A stretch of DNA of 64,000 nt from Lysobacter_F sp035645555 (GCA_035645555.1 DASQMI010000069.1:10545-74544), one strand, 5' to 3'; counted from the first letter of the stretch, positions 1-9,478 are shown. Numbers and translations: made by a program. The notes: a model not told the origin generated them from the letters alone.

Positions 1-719
1 TCGTGCCACTGGCCGTCCTCGCCGAGCGAATACAGGCCGAGCGCGGTGGCCGCCCACATCCGGCCCTGGGCATGCAGCAGGCGTTGCACGGCCGCGTTGG
101 CGGCCGCGGCCGGCAGCGGATAGGCGCGCCAGCGGCCGACCGGATCGCGCCGGCGCACTTCGCCGCGCGCGCCGACCCACAGCCCGTCCGGCCGCCACCA
201 CAGCGCGTGCGCCGGCCGCGGCGAGGTCTCCACCGGCCACAGCCGCCCGCCGCGCAGCAGGAACACGCCTTCGGCGGCGGCGATCCACAGCGTGCCGCGG
301 CCGTCCTCGGCGAACGCGTAGACGTCGATGCCCGGCCAGCGCTGCGGGTCGATGGTCGGGACCGCGGCGAAGCGGCGGCCGTCGTGCACCGCCACGCCCT
401 TGTAGGTGCCGATCCAGACCCGGCCGTCGCGGGCGGCGTGCAGCGCGCGGATCCACACCGCCGGCAGTGCCGGTTCGTTGTCGGGAGTGAACGACGTGAA
501 GCGCACGCCGTCGAAGCGCGCCACCCCGGCCTGGGTGCCGACCCACAGGTAGCCGGCGCGGTCCTGGGTGATCGCCGCTACGGTGATCTGCGGCAGGCCC
601 TGCTCGATCGACCACGTCTGCCGGACGTGGTGGTGGAACGCCTTGTCGGGCTCCAGGCCGCGCACCAGGCGCGGCGCCAGCAGGCACAGGAGCCCCAGCA
701 GGATGACGACGGTGCGCAT
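1..719 (-). CDS. Two-component-regulator-type propeller sensor protein, N-terminal part (cut by window edge)
   Basis: The reading frame is open from an ATG at 719 to the window edge, so only about 239 N-terminal residues are visible. It begins with a short hydrophobic signal or anchor ([11 protein letters not shown]), followed by repeats of the two-component regulator propeller type: [19 protein letters not shown], then [36 protein letters not shown] and [19 protein letters not shown]. In this family the periplasmic propeller senses an unknown ligand and is followed by a membrane helix and a GGDEF, histidine kinase or DNA-binding output. The output domain lies outside the window, so the class cannot be stated. 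It is transcribed in the same direction as sdaA, 79 bp downstream of it. Confidence 0.85.
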   Translation of the reverse strand, partial: MRTVVILLGLLCLLAPRLVRGLEPDKAFHHHVRQTWSIEQGLPQITVAAITQDRAGYLWVGTQAGVARFDGVRFTSFTPDNEPALPAVWIRALHAARDGRVWIGTYKGVAVHDGRRFAAVPTIDPQRWPGIDVYAFAEDGRGTLWIAAAEGVFLLRGGRLWPVETSPRPAHALWWRPDGLWVGARGEVRRRDPVGRWRAYPLPAAAANAAVQRLLHAQGRMWAATALGLYSLGEDGQWH

Positions 720-798
720 GGCCGTGCCGCTCTTCCCCAGACGGTGACCCCGATGCCGAAGTTAGCGGCAGGGACCGGCCGGACCTGAGCGGGCACGT

Positions 799-2181
799 TC
801 AGCATTCGATGACGTTCACCGCGAGCCCGCCGCGGGAGGTTTCCTTGTACTTGTCCTGCATGTCCCGGCCGGTGTCGCGCATGGTCTTGATGACCTTGTC
901 CAGCGACACCTTGTGCTTGCCGTCGCCGCGCAGCGCCATCCGGCTGGCGTTGATCGCCTTCACCGCGCCCATCGCGTTGCGCTCGATGCACGGGATCTGC
1001 ACCAGGCCGCCGATCGGGTCGCAGGTCAGGCCCAGGTTGTGCTCCATGCCGATCTCGGCGGCGTTCTCGACCTGGCCCGGGGTGCCGCCGAGCGCGGCGG
1101 TGAGGCCGGCGGCGGCCATCGAGCAGGCCACGCCGACCTCACCCTGGCAGCCGACCTCGGCGCCGCTGATCGACGCGTTTTCCTTGTAGAGGATGCCGAC
1201 CGCGGCGGCGGTGAGCAGGAACTCGCGCACGCCGTGGATGCTGGCGCCCGGACAGAAGCGGTCGTAGTAGTGCAGGACCGCCGGGATGATCCCGGCCGCG
1301 CCGTTGGTCGGCGCCGTCACCACGCGGCCGCCGGCGGCGTTCTCCTCGTTGACCGCCAGCGCGTACAGGTTGACCCAGTCGAGCACCGTGAGCGGATCGC
1401 GCATCGCCGCCTCCGGGCGCGCGGACAGCTCGGCGTACAGCGCCGGCGCGCGCCGCGGCACGTGCAGGCCGCCGGGCAGGGTGCCCGCGGAACGGATGCC
1501 GCGCGCCACGCAGGCCTGCATCGCCGCCCAGATCTCGTCGAGCGCCGCGTCGATCTCCGCCGGCGTACGCCACACCTGCTCGTTGGCGTACATCAGCTGG
1601 CCGATGGTCATCGCGTGCTGCGCGCAACGCGCCAGCAGTTCGTCGCCGGAATGGAACGGATGCGGCAGCTCGGTGGTGTCGGCGACGATGCGGTCCTCCG
1701 CGGCTTCGTCCTGGTTGACCACGAAGCCGCCGCCGACCGAGTAGTAGTCGCGGGTGGCGATCACGTTGCCGTCGACGTCGAACGCCGTGAAGCGCATGCC
1801 GTTGGTGTGGAACGGCAGCTTCTGGCGCTTGTTCATGATGAGGTCGTGCTTCTCGTCGAAGCCGATCTCGTGCTGGCCGAACAGGCGGATGCGCTTGGTC
1901 GACCGGATCCGCTCCAGCGCCGGCGGGATGACGTCCGGGTCGATCTGGTTCGGCCAATGGCCCTCCAGCCCCATCAGCACCGCCTTGTCGGTACCGTGGC
2001 CGCGGCCGGTGAGCGCGAGCGAACCGAACACCTCGGCGCGCACGCGCACGGTGCGCGGCAGGTCGCCGTTCTCGATCAGCCAGCGCTGCACGAAGCGCGC
2101 GGCGGCGCGCATCGGCCCCACGGTGTGCGAGGAGCTCGGTCCGACGCCGATCTTGAACAGGTCGAAGGTGCTGACGGCCAC
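799..2181 (-). CDS. sdaA: L-serine ammonia-lyase (L-serine dehydratase)
   Basis: It converts L-serine to pyruvate and ammonia using a [4Fe-4S] cluster. At 460 aa it is the single-chain type, close to the E. coli SdaA length. The N-terminus [20 protein letters not shown] is the family signature. Cluster cysteines lie in [13 protein letters not shown] and [12 protein letters not shown], and a C-terminal [20 protein letters not shown] segment is present. I start it at the GTG at 2181, which gives VAVSTFDLF. The frame extends further upstream to 2250, but that part is arginine-rich and not family-like. No clear Shine-Dalgarno precedes the GTG. A TAGAAT -10 candidate lies 32 bp upstream. It is divergent from the glutaredoxin-like gene. 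Confidence 0.93.
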   Translation of the reverse strand: MAVSTFDLFKIGVGPSSSHTVGPMRAAARFVQRWLIENGDLPRTVRVRAEVFGSLALTGRGHGTDKAVLMGLEGHWPNQIDPDVIPPALERIRSTKRIRLFGQHEIGFDEKHDLIMNKRQKLPFHTNGMRFTAFDVDGNVIATRDYYSVGGGFVVNQDEAAEDRIVADTTELPHPFHSGDELLARCAQHAMTIGQLMYANEQVWRTPAEIDAALDEIWAAMQACVARGIRSAGTLPGGLHVPRRAPALYAELSARPEAAMRDPLTVLDWVNLYALAVNEENAAGGRVVTAPTNGAAGIIPAVLHYYDRFCPGASIHGVREFLLTAAAVGILYKENASISGAEVGCQGEVGVACSMAAAGLTAALGGTPGQVENAAEIGMEHNLGLTCDPIGGLVQIPCIERNAMGAVKAINASRMALRGDGKHKVSLDKVIKTMRDTGRDMQDKYKETSRGGLAVNVIEC

Positions 2182-2212
2182 GCGCGCAGGCCCGGAAATG
2201 AAGGAGGCGGCT

Positions 2213-2218
2213 ATTCTA
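2213..2218 (-). promoter_or_regulatory. Candidate -10 element of sdaA
   Basis: On the minus strand this reads TAGAAT, one of few A/T-rich hexamers in the 80-bp gap between sdaA and the divergent glutaredoxin gene. A transcript starting about 7 bp downstream would have a leader of about 25 nt. No good -35 hexamer is visible. Confidence 0.4.
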
Positions 2219-2261
2219 CGCCGCCGCCTGCGTCCACCCGTTCCCGCCACCGGCCTACCGC

Positions 2262-2501
2262 ATGATCCGGTTCATCCTGTTCCAGCGCGACGACTGCCAC
2301 CTGTGCGACCTCGCGCTGGACGTGCTGGCGCAGGCCCGGCTCCCCGAGTTCGAGAGCGTGTTCATCGACGAGGACGACGCGCTCGAGGCGCGCTACGGCC
2401 TGCGCGTGCCGGTGCTGCGCGACGCCCGCACCGAGCGCGAGCTGGACTGGCCGTTCGATGCCGATACGGTGCGTCGCTTCGTCGCCGGAGATCCGGGCTA
2501 G
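2262..2501 (+). CDS. Glutaredoxin family protein (thioredoxin fold, CxxC)
   Basis: This small 79-aa protein has the start [15 protein letters not shown], with a redox-type C12-x-x-C15 motif after the first beta strand, and a VPVLRD segment matching the cis-proline loop of glutaredoxin-like proteins. This fits the DUF836/glutaredoxin-like family, which probably performs thiol-disulfide exchange in the cytoplasm; the substrate is unknown. It has no signal peptide. It is divergent from sdaA and its stop overlaps the convergent yceI-like gene by 4 bp. Confidence 0.85.
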   Translation: MIRFILFQRDDCHLCDLALDVLAQARLPEFESVFIDEDDALEARYGLRVPVLRDARTERELDWPFDADTVRRFVAGDPG

Positions 2502-3064
2502 CGCGGCGCGCCGGCGGCCGGCTGCAGCAGCACGCGTGCGCTGACCGCCACCTCGTCGGGGATCACGCCGGTGTCGGCCCAGTCGCCGCCGCCGACGCCG
2601 AACTGCAGCCGCCGCACGCTCGCGCGGCCGCTGAGCACCGGCGTGGCGCCCGGGGTCCAGGTGAAGGTGAGCGTCACCGGCTTGTCGACCCCGCGCAGGC
2701 TGAGCGTGCCGTCGGCGGCGTAGCGACCGCCGCCGAGCGCGCGGAAACGGGTGGCCACGTAGCGCGCGTGCGGGAAACGCGAGGCGTCGAAGAAATCCGC
2801 GCCCTTCAGCGCGTCGTCGCGCTCGGCGTTGGCGGTGGCCGCGCTGGCGAGCGCGACGTCGACCTCCAGCCGAGCCTGCGCCAGCTGCTGTGGATCGAAG
2901 CGCAACCGCGTGTGGAAGCGCTCGAAGCGGCCGACGAACGTCTCGCCCTGGAACGCGCTCGCGAACGTCAGCGCGGAGCCGCGCGCCTGCACGTAGTCGC
3001 GCGCATGCGCCGGCACAGCGAGCGAAGCGAGCGCGAGCGCCGCGGCGAGCAGCTCACGGCGCAT
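2498..3064 (-). CDS. YceI family periplasmic protein (downstream copy)
   Basis: 188 aa with an N-terminal signal peptide (LLAAALALASLAVPAHA) and the YceI lipocalin-like fold, seen in the segments FEGRFHTRL-like RFHTRLRFDPQQL, FFDASRFPHARYVATRF and GTLSLRGVDKPVTLTF. YceI proteins bind isoprenoid lipids such as polyprenyl quinones in the periplasm. It is the third gene of a yceI-cytochrome b561-yceI operon, and its ATG overlaps the end of the cytochrome gene by 11 bp. The neighbourhood suggests a role linked to quinone redox chemistry; this is inference from gene order. Confidence 0.9.
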   Translation of the reverse strand: MRRELLAAALALASLAVPAHARDYVQARGSALTFASAFQGETFVGRFERFHTRLRFDPQQLAQARLEVDVALASAATANAERDDALKGADFFDASRFPHARYVATRFRALGGGRYAADGTLSLRGVDKPVTLTFTWTPGATPVLSGRASVRRLQFGVGGGDWADTGVIPDEVAVSARVLLQPAAGAPR

Positions 3065-3629
3065 CGGATGTGCTCCCGGCGGACCGGCGTCCCGGCAGCA
3101 TGCGGCGCAGGGTGTCGTCCTGCAGGAACAGGTGGTGGTAGAACGCCGCCCCCGCGTGCGCCACCGCCAGCACGATCAGCAGCCAGAACGCGTTCTCGTG
3201 GAACGCCTCGGCACGCTCGTGCAGCGCTTCGTCGGTGGCGGTGAGCGCCGGCAGGTCGATCAGGCCGAACCACTGCAGCGGGAAGCCGGCGCTGGAATTG
3301 ATCACCCAGCCGCTCAGCGGCAGTGCGAACAGCAGCACATACAGCGCCGCGTGGGTGACCTGCGCCGCGCGGCGCTGCAGCGGCGGCATCCCGGCCAGCG
3401 GGCGCGGCGCGCCCGCGAACAGCCGCCATCCCAGCCGCAGCGTCGCCAGCGCCAGGACGGTCAGCCCGAGCGACTTGTGCAGCGCGTACACGCGCACCTT
3501 GGTGGCGCCGGCGGGCAGCTCGACCATGGTCAGCCCGAGCACCGCCATCGTCACGATCAGCACCACGATCAGCCAGTGCAGCAGTTGGCTGACCGGTCCC
3601 CAGCGATCCTCGGCGTTCTTCCAGCTCAC
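3054..3629 (-). CDS. Cytochrome b561-type diheme membrane protein
   Basis: 191 aa with four hydrophobic helices. It begins MSWKNAEDRWGPVSQLLHWLI with a haem-ligand histidine in the first helix, has YALHKSLG before the second, and further histidines in helices three and four (THAALYVLL, AHAGAAFYHHLFL). This is the B-type cytochrome b561 (CybB/YodB) family, which oxidises ubiquinol at the inner membrane. The start is a GTG at 3629 whose GTGA overlaps the stop of the upstream yceI gene, so the two are translationally coupled. A longer open frame upstream to 4361 is only a shadow of that yceI gene. Confidence 0.92.
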   Translation of the reverse strand: MSWKNAEDRWGPVSQLLHWLIVVLIVTMAVLGLTMVELPAGATKVRVYALHKSLGLTVLALATLRLGWRLFAGAPRPLAGMPPLQRRAAQVTHAALYVLLFALPLSGWVINSSAGFPLQWFGLIDLPALTATDEALHERAEAFHENAFWLLIVLAVAHAGAAFYHHLFLQDDTLRRMLPGRRSAGSTSDAP

Positions 3630-4249
3630 GGCGTGTCCCCTTCCCGGTCGGCGGCGCGGTCGCGCACCGCTTCGGCTTCGATGCGCAGCTCCACACCATG
3701 CCCGATCACGCTCGACCATGCATCGATGCCGAAGTCGCGGCGGTCCAGCGTGGCGGTGGCCGAGAACCCGGCGGTGCGCCGGAACGGCGGCAGCGGATGG
3801 CGCTTGTAGGCGTTGAACACCACGTCCAGGCATAGCGGGCGGGTCACCCCGTGCAGGGTGAGTTCGCCGCACACGCGCGCGGTGCGCGCATCGTGCGGCT
3901 CGACCGTGGTGGAGACGAAGCGCGCTTCCGGGTAGCGCGCGGCATCGAGGAAGCTGCGCCCGAGCGTGGCGCGGTTCCAGTCCGGATCGCCGAGGTCGAG
4001 CCGCTCGATCGGAATGCGCACGTCGAGCTCGGCGCCGGTCCAGTCCACGCCGTCGTCGAGCGGCGCGAAGCGTACCCGCCCGGTGCTGCCGGACACCGTG
4101 CCGAGCGCCTTCGAGAAACCGGCGTGGTCGATCGCGAACAGCACGCGGGTGTGCGCGGGGTCGAGCGCGAACGTCAGCGGCTCCGCCGCCACCGCGAGCG
4201 GCGGCACGGCGAGCAGCAGAAGGCAGGCGAGGCTCAGGACGGCGGTCAT
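3626..4249 (-). CDS. YceI family periplasmic protein (upstream copy)
   Basis: 207 aa with a signal peptide (LACLLLLAVPPLAVAA) and YceI motifs: FALDPAHTRVLFAIDHAGFS, SFLDAARYPEARFVSTTV and GELTLHGVTRPLCLDVVF. It is the first gene of the yceI-cytochrome b561-yceI operon and is divergent from the hybrid propeller kinase. It carries extra sequence at the C-terminus (ELRIEAEAVRDRAADREGD) compared with the other copy. The ATG at 4249 sits 6 bp after a TAGAAT hexamer, so its mRNA may be leaderless. Confidence 0.9.
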   Translation of the reverse strand: MTAVLSLACLLLLAVPPLAVAAEPLTFALDPAHTRVLFAIDHAGFSKALGTVSGSTGRVRFAPLDDGVDWTGAELDVRIPIERLDLGDPDWNRATLGRSFLDAARYPEARFVSTTVEPHDARTARVCGELTLHGVTRPLCLDVVFNAYKRHPLPPFRRTAGFSATATLDRRDFGIDAWSSVIGHGVELRIEAEAVRDRAADREGDTP

Positions 4250-4255
4250 GGCCCG

Positions 4256-4261
4256 ATTCTA
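4256..4261 (-). promoter_or_regulatory. Candidate -10 of the yceI operon, leaderless geometry
   Basis: The minus strand reads TAGAAT, then 6 bp (CGGGCC), then the ATG at 4249. If this is the -10, transcription would start at or next to the A of the start codon. No Shine-Dalgarno is visible in the 6 bp, and no convincing -35 is seen. Confidence 0.45.
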
Positions 4262-4375
4262 GGCGCGCCGCGCCGCGGTCCGGTGAGCGGCGCGACGTCG
4301 GCACCGGCGCTTGCCGGGCGCGCGCCGATGCCCCAGCCTGTGCGCCGCGCGGGAAGGCCAAGGGGAGGCGAGCGC

Positions 4376-7300
4376 ATGCGCATGAGGCGGAGCGGAGGAG
4401 GATGGGCGGTCCTGCTGGTGCTGTGGCTGACGTCGGCGACCGCGGCGGTGCCGGAGCGACCGAGCCCGCGCCGGATCGGCGTCGACGAGGGGTTGCCGTC
4501 GAACACCGTCAACGGCATCGCCGAGGACCGCCAGGGATACGTGTGGTTCGCCACCACCGACGGCCTTGCGCGCTACGACGGCGTCGGCATGCGCGTGTGG
4601 CGCCACGCGCCCGGCGATCCGGCCGCGCTGCCCGGCAACTCGCACGTCACCGCGGTGCACGTCGATCGCCGCGACCGCGTGTGGGTCGCGCTCGAAGGGC
4701 GCGGGCTCGCGATGCTCGATACCGCGCGCCGCCGCTTCACCCACTACCACCGTGGCGCGCGTCCGGAGATGGGCAGCGACGACGTGTTCGCGCTCGCAAG
4801 CGATGGCGATGCGATCTGGTTCGGCACCTACGACGGCGGTCTGCACCGGCTCGACGCGCACGGCCGCATCACCCGCTTCATGCCGCGCGAGAGCGATCCG
4901 CGCAGCCTGCCGTCGGAGACGGTGGTGTCGCTCGCGTTCGATGCGCGGGGCCAGCTGTGGGTAGGCACGCTCGCCGGGCTGGCGCGCTGGACCGGGCGCG
5001 ACTTCGAACGCGTCGCGCTGCCCGGCGATCAGCCCGCGCCGCTGGTCTATTCGGTGACGGCGATCGGCGACGCGCTGTGGGTCGGCGCCGCCACCGGCGT
5101 GTTTCGCCGCGAACGCGACGGCCGCTGGCAGCGGCCGGCGTGGTCGCCGATGTTCGAGCGTCCGAATGCGGTGATGGCGCTGGTCGCCGATGGCGACGGC
5201 GGCTACTGGATCGGCAGCCAGCGCGAGGTCTGGCGGGTTCCGCGCGACGGCGTGCCGGTGCCGCTCGGCAGCGGCGTTCCGCGCCCGGTGCTGCAGATGC
5301 TGCGGCAGTCCGACGGCGCGCTGTGGTTCCCGATCAGCGGCGCCGGCGTGGGCTACCTGAGGCCGGACTGGAAGCGGCTGGCGGCGTATGCGCCCGGTTT
5401 CGCCGGCAGCGACAAGACGCGCTATTACGCCGCTGCGCCGGCGGCGGCCGGCGGCGTGTGGCTGGCCGGAATGCGCAGCGAGGTGTTCCGGCTCGATCCG
5501 GCCGGCGCGGTGCATGCGCTGCCGGAGCGAGTGGCGGCCGCACTGGAGGGCCGGCGCTTCTACGCGGCGCATGAGGATCCCGATGGGCGCCTTTGGCTGG
5601 GCGCGTTCGGCGAGCTGATCCGCATCGATCGCGACGGTGCGCTGCGGCAGTGGGGCGACAGCGGCGCCGAGGCTGCGCTGCCGGGGCAGATGGTGCAGAT
5701 CGCCAGTGCCCCCGACGGCACGCTATGGACCGCCAGCAGCGACGGCGGATTGCAGCAGCGCGATGCGGCGAGCGGCCGCGTGCTGCTGACGATCACGCCC
5801 GAGTCCGGGCATGGGCTCGCGCGGGCGGATTTCGAGGCGCTGCGGATCGGTCCGGACGGCGGGCCGTGGATCGCCACCGACGCCGGTCTCCTGCGCTGGA
5901 ACGCGACCGCGCGGCGGCTGGAACCGGTGCCCGGACTTCCGGCCGGCGAGCGCGTGCATGCGTTCGCCTTCGACGGCGCCGACGCGCTGTGGCTGCACCG
6001 GCTGTCCGGACTGGCGCGTTATCGCCGTGACGGCGCCCGCTGGCGGCAGCTCGCGCACGTCGGCGAAGCTCAGGGGCTGCCGGCGCTGGAAGGCGCGGCA
6101 GTGGCGGTGGACCGCCATGCGCGGGTGTGGCTGAGCACGCAGCGCGGCCTGTTCCGCTGGGACCCGCGCGCACGGCACGTGCGCCGCTTCGGCATCCAGG
6201 ACGGCCTGAGCAGCCAGGAATTCATCGACCGTGTGCTGGTGCTGGACGCGCACGGAGTGCTGACCGCACCGCTGGAGGACGGCGGACTGGCGCAGCTGGA
6301 CACCGCGTTCGCCGATCCGCCGCCGCGCACCCCGCAGCTGGTGTGGGACGCGGTCGACGTGCGCCGCGCGGGCCGCTGGCAGCCGCTGCCGCTCGCCGGC
6401 GGGCTCGCGCTGGCGCCGGACGAGCGCGAGCTGCGCGTGCAGCTGCGCCTGCTGTCGTACGAGGACCCGGCCAGCAACCGCTATTCGACCTGGCTGGTGG
6501 GCTACGACGGCGGCTGGACCGCATACGGCACCAGCGGCGAGCGCGTGCTGGCCAACCTGCCGCCCGGCGAGTACCTGCTGCGCGCACGCGCGATCGATGC
6601 CACCGGCGATCTCGCCGCCGAGCGGTCGCTGCGCTTCACCGTGCGGCCGCCGTGGTGGCGCACGCCGGCGGCGCTGGTCGCGTTCGCGCTGACCGCGCTG
6701 CTCGCCGTCGCCTGGGCCGCGCGCGCCTACCGCCTCCGCGTGCAGCGGCGCATCGCCTGGCTGCAGGCGCAGCGCGAGCGCGAGCTGGCGCGGCAGGCGT
6801 CGCTCGCCAAGACGCGCTTCCTCGCCACGCTCGGCCACGAGGTGCGTACGCCGATGACCGGTGTGCTCGGCATGAGCGAGCTGCTGCTCGCCACGGCGCT
6901 GGATGGGCAGCAGCGCCGCTACGCCGAGTCGATTCGCCGCGCCGGCGAACACCTGCTGCGGCTGGTCAACGACGCGCTCGATCTCGCGCGCATCGAATCC
7001 GGCAAGCTCGAACTCGCCGAGGCACCGTTCGATACGCGCGCGCTGGTCGAAGAGGTGAGCGCGCTGATGGCGCCGCTGGCGCAGCGCAAGGGGCTGGCGT
7101 TTCGGGTCGAGGTCGAGCCCGCGGTGCCGGCCGGCCTGTGCGGCGACCGCAGCCGGGTGTGCCAGATCCTGCTCAACCTGCTCGGCAACGCGGTCAAGTT
7201 CACCGAGCGCGGCGAGGTGCGGTTGAAGGTGGACGCGCTCGCCACCGGCGTGCGGCTGCAGGTGTGCGATACCGGTCCGGGCCTGAACGAGGAGCAGAAA

Positions 7301-7915
7301 TCGCGGCTGTTCCGCCGCTTCGAACAGGCCGACGGCGCGCGCACGGCCGCGCGCTACGGCGGCAGCGGACTCGGGCTTGCGATCTGCCAGGAGCTCGCCG
7401 CCGCGATGGGCGGACGCATCGAAGTCGACAGCACGCCGGGCGTAGGCACCTGCTTCCGCGTCGAGCTGCCGTTGCCCGCCGTCGAGGTGCCGGCGCCGCC
7501 GGCACCGACGTCGGTGGCCGCGCCGAGCGGCGCGCGCACTCTGCTGCTGGTGGAGGACGACGCGACCGTCGCCGAAGTCGTCGCCGGCCTGCTGCGCGCG
7601 CAGGGCCACGCGGTCGTGCATGCGCCGCACGGGCTGGCCGCGCTCGCCGAGCTCGCGCTGCGCCGGTTCGATGCGGGCCTGCTCGACCTCGACCTGCCCG
7701 GGCTGGACGGCTTCGCGCTCGCCGCGCAGCTGCGCGCGCACGGTTTCGACGCGCCGCTGGTGGCGATCACCGCGCGTGCCGACGCCGAGGTCGAAGCGCA
7801 GGTGCGCGCGGCGGGTTTCGACGGCTTCCTGCGCAAGCCGCTGACTGGCGCGATGCTCGCCGAGGCCGTGGACGCGCTGTGTGCGGCTGCGCGGGCGCGG
7901 CCGGCGCCGGCGTGA
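4376..7915 (+). CDS. Hybrid sensor histidine kinase with periplasmic propeller and receiver domain
   Basis: 1179 aa. Order of parts: signal peptide or anchor at about 8-24 (WAVLLVLWLTSATAA); two-component-regulator propeller repeats at about 30-680 (RIGVDEGLPSNTVNGIAEDR, GYVWFATTDGLARYDG); a Y_Y_Y domain at about 685-760; a membrane helix at about 763-785; a HisKA dimerisation domain with His821 in LGHEVRTPM; a HATPase domain with LLNLLGNAVKF and GGSGLGLAI; and a receiver from about 1053 with phospho-acceptor Asp1104 in DLDLPGLDGF. No DNA-binding domain is present, so signal output needs a partner. The ATG at 4376 follows AGGGGAGG. The frame is open further upstream to 3851, but that part is a shadow of yceI. 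The family often senses polysaccharide breakdown products; the ligand here is unknown. Confidence 0.93.
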   Translation: MRMRRSGGGWAVLLVLWLTSATAAVPERPSPRRIGVDEGLPSNTVNGIAEDRQGYVWFATTDGLARYDGVGMRVWRHAPGDPAALPGNSHVTAVHVDRRDRVWVALEGRGLAMLDTARRRFTHYHRGARPEMGSDDVFALASDGDAIWFGTYDGGLHRLDAHGRITRFMPRESDPRSLPSETVVSLAFDARGQLWVGTLAGLARWTGRDFERVALPGDQPAPLVYSVTAIGDALWVGAATGVFRRERDGRWQRPAWSPMFERPNAVMALVADGDGGYWIGSQREVWRVPRDGVPVPLGSGVPRPVLQMLRQSDGALWFPISGAGVGYLRPDWKRLAAYAPGFAGSDKTRYYAAAPAAAGGVWLAGMRSEVFRLDPAGAVHALPERVAAALEGRRFYAAHEDPDGRLWLGAFGELIRIDRDGALRQWGDSGAEAALPGQMVQIASAPDGTLWTASSDGGLQQRDAASGRVLLTITPESGHGLARADFEALRIGPDGGPWIATDAGLLRWNATARRLEPVPGLPAGERVHAFAFDGADALWLHRLSGLARYRRDGARWRQLAHVGEAQGLPALEGAAVAVDRHARVWLSTQRGLFRWDPRARHVRRFGIQDGLSSQEFIDRVLVLDAHGVLTAPLEDGGLAQLDTAFADPPPRTPQLVWDAVDVRRAGRWQPLPLAGGLALAPDERELRVQLRLLSYEDPASNRYSTWLVGYDGGWTAYGTSGERVLANLPPGEYLLRARAIDATGDLAAERSLRFTVRPPWWRTPAALVAFALTALLAVAWAARAYRLRVQRRIAWLQAQRERELARQASLAKTRFLATLGHEVRTPMTGVLGMSELLLATALDGQQRRYAESIRRAGEHLLRLVNDALDLARIESGKLELAEAPFDTRALVEEVSALMAPLAQRKGLAFRVEVEPAVPAGLCGDRSRVCQILLNLLGNAVKFTERGEVRLKVDALATGVRLQVCDTGPGLNEEQKSRLFRRFEQADGARTAARYGGSGLGLAICQELAAAMGGRIEVDSTPGVGTCFRVELPLPAVEVPAPPAPTSVAAPSGARTLLLVEDDATVAEVVAGLLRAQGHAVVHAPHGLAALAELALRRFDAGLLDLDLPGLDGFALAAQLRAHGFDAPLVAITARADAEVEAQVRAAGFDGFLRKPLTGAMLAEAVDALCAAARARPAPA

Positions 7916-7918
7916 GCG

Positions 7919-8992
7919 CTAGCGCGCGCTGAGCTCGTGCACCGCCGCCACCAGCGCGGCGACGTGCTCGGGCTTCATATCCGGCGACAGGCCGTGGCCG
8001 AGGTTGAACACGTGGCCGTCGCGCGAACCGCCGTTGCCGGCGGCGTAGTCGTCGAGCAGGCGGCCGACCTCGCGGCCGATCGCCTCCGGCTGCGCGTACA
8101 GCACCGCCGGATCGAGGTTGCCCTGGATCGCCACCCGCCCGCCGGCGCGGCGCGCGGCCTCGCCGATGCCGATGGTCCAGTCGACACCGACCGCGTCGGC
8201 GCCGCTGGCCGCCAGTTCCTCGACGTAAGCGCCGTTGCCCTTGCCGAACAGGATCAGCGGCACGCGCGCGTCGCCGTCGCCGCGCGGCAGCTCGGCGGCA
8301 ATGCGTTGCAGATAGCGCAGCGAAAACTCACGGTACATCGTCGGCGACAGCACGCCGCCCCAGGTGTCGAACACCTGCAGCGCCTGCGCGCCGGCCTGAC
8401 GCTGCGCGTCGAGGTAGGCGATCACCGCGTCGGTCACGACGTCGAGCAGCCGGTGCATCGCGGCCGGCTCGTTGAGTGCCAGCGACTTCACCATCGCGAA
8501 GTTGTCGCTGCCGCCGCCCTCGACCATGTAGCAGGCGATCGTCCACGGGCTGCCGGAGAAGCCGATCAACGGCACGCGGCCGTCGAGCTCGCGGCGGATC
8601 AGGCTGACCGCGTCGGTGACGTAGCGCAGCTCGCGGCCGACGTCCGGCACGGCGAGCTTGGCGATGTCGGCGGCGCTGCGCACCGGGCGCTCGAACTTCG
8701 GGCCTTCGCCTTCGGCGAAGTACAGCCCCAGGCCCATCGCGTCCGGCACGGTGAGGATGTCGGAGAACAGGATCGCCGCGTCCAGCGGGAACCGCTCCAG
8801 TGGCTGCAGGGTCACCTCGCAGGCCAGCTCGGGGTTCTTCGCCATTGCCAGGAAGCTGCCGGCGCGCGCGCGGGTGGCGCGGTATTCCGGCAGGTAGCGC
8901 CCGGCCTGGCGCATCAGCCAGACCGGCGTGCGGTCCACGGGTTCGCGGCGCAGCGCGCGCAGGAAGCGGTCGTTCTTCAACGGTGCGGTCAT
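7919..8992 (-). CDS. hemE: Uroporphyrinogen decarboxylase
   Basis: 357 aa, full length. It decarboxylates the four acetate side chains of uroporphyrinogen III to give coproporphyrinogen III in haem synthesis. Signatures visible are [16 protein letters not shown] near the N-terminus, [17 protein letters not shown] with the catalytic aspartate, and [13 protein letters not shown]. It is convergent with the hybrid kinase with 3 bp between the stops. The WGR protein gene lies 37 bp upstream in the same direction. AGGA precedes the ATG. Confidence 0.97.
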   Translation of the reverse strand: MTAPLKNDRFLRALRREPVDRTPVWLMRQAGRYLPEYRATRARAGSFLAMAKNPELACEVTLQPLERFPLDAAILFSDILTVPDAMGLGLYFAEGEGPKFERPVRSAADIAKLAVPDVGRELRYVTDAVSLIRRELDGRVPLIGFSGSPWTIACYMVEGGGSDNFAMVKSLALNEPAAMHRLLDVVTDAVIAYLDAQRQAGAQALQVFDTWGGVLSPTMYREFSLRYLQRIAAELPRGDGDARVPLILFGKGNGAYVEELAASGADAVGVDWTIGIGEAARRAGGRVAIQGNLDPAVLYAQPEAIGREVGRLLDDYAAGNGGSRDGHVFNLGHGLSPDMKPEHVAALVAAVHELSAR

Positions 8993-9029
8993 CGGAGTCC
9001 TGGGCGCACGGCGCCGGTTGGCGTGCGGG

Positions 9030-9284
9030 CTATTTCGGCGCTTCCGCGCCCTGCACGAACATCAGCTGGAAGCCGCGCTTGAGCTGCGCATCGCGCGCCT
9101 TCTCGAACGCCGCGAACGCGGCGTCGCGGTCGAGGAACTGCTCGCGCTTGAGCGTGCTGCGGCCGCCGACCTGGCCGGATTCGCGCACGAGCGTCCAGCC
9201 GCCGAGCAGGTCCGGCTGCAGCATCAGCTGGACGTAGCGCGGCGGCTCGCGGCCTTCCGGTCGTTGTTGCAGGAACAAGCGCAT
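9030..9284 (-). CDS. Stand-alone WGR domain protein
   Basis: 84 aa made almost entirely of one WGR-like domain: [20 protein letters not shown], then [36 protein letters not shown] domains are found in poly(ADP-ribose) polymerases and in small bacterial proteins and are thought to bind nucleic acid or interact with partners; no catalytic domain is present here. It lies upstream of hemE in the same direction. A TACAAT hexamer lies 9 bp upstream of the ATG. Confidence 0.82.
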   Translation of the reverse strand: MRLFLQQRPEGREPPRYVQLMLQPDLLGGWTLVRESGQVGGRSTLKREQFLDRDAAFAAFEKARDAQLKRGFQLMFVQGAEAPK

Positions 9285-9293
9285 GGGACGCGC

Positions 9294-9299
9294 ATTGTA
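9294..9299 (-). promoter_or_regulatory. Candidate -10 of the WGR gene
   Basis: The minus strand reads TACAAT followed by 9 bp and the ATG at 9284, so a transcript would have a leader of only two or three bases. Confidence 0.38.
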
Positions 9300-9347
9300 C
9301 GGGCTGGTGCCTCCCGGCCGCGATTTGGCGCGGACCGCACGCCTGGA

Positions 9348-9478
9348 CGGCTTCAGCCGCGATTCCCGCGGCGGCTTGTAGGAGCGGCTTTAGCCGCGAC
9401 CTCAAGCCCCAATCCCGTAGGAGCGGCTTCAGCCGCGACCCGTGGCCCGCATCTCGGTAGGAGCGGCTTCAGCCGCGA
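9348..9478. repeat. Cluster of GTAG-type REP palindromes (three full copies and one partial)
   Basis: Three copies of GTAG followed by GAGCGGCTTCAGCCGCGA lie at 9378-9399 (one T for C difference), 9417-9438 and 9457-9478, spaced 39 and 40 bp apart. A fourth 3' fragment (CGGCTTCAGCCGCGA) lies at 9349-9363. Each copy contains the palindrome GCGGCT(TC/TT)AGCCGC and can form a small hairpin. This is the organisation of GTAG-tetranucleotide REP elements mobilised by REP-associated tyrosine transposases in Xanthomonadaceae relatives; no such transposase gene is in this window. They fill the 229-bp gap between the aroB end and the WGR gene start. Confidence 0.8.

Noticed and set aside
3851..4375. 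N-terminal extension of the hybrid kinase frame.
   Set aside because: It is antisense to yceI and Arg-rich. The ATG at 4376 has a Shine-Dalgarno and begins a signal peptide.
5723..7741. A 672-codon minus-strand open frame.
   Set aside because: It is the antisense of the hybrid kinase and shows only Arg/Gly/Gln-rich composition.
9378..9478. Possible mini CRISPR array: three similar repeats with regular spacing.
   Set aside because: The repeats are 22 bp palindromic GTAG elements with spacers of only 17-18 bp, no cas genes are near, and an inverted pair of the same element exists at 40.2 kb, which fits REP elements.
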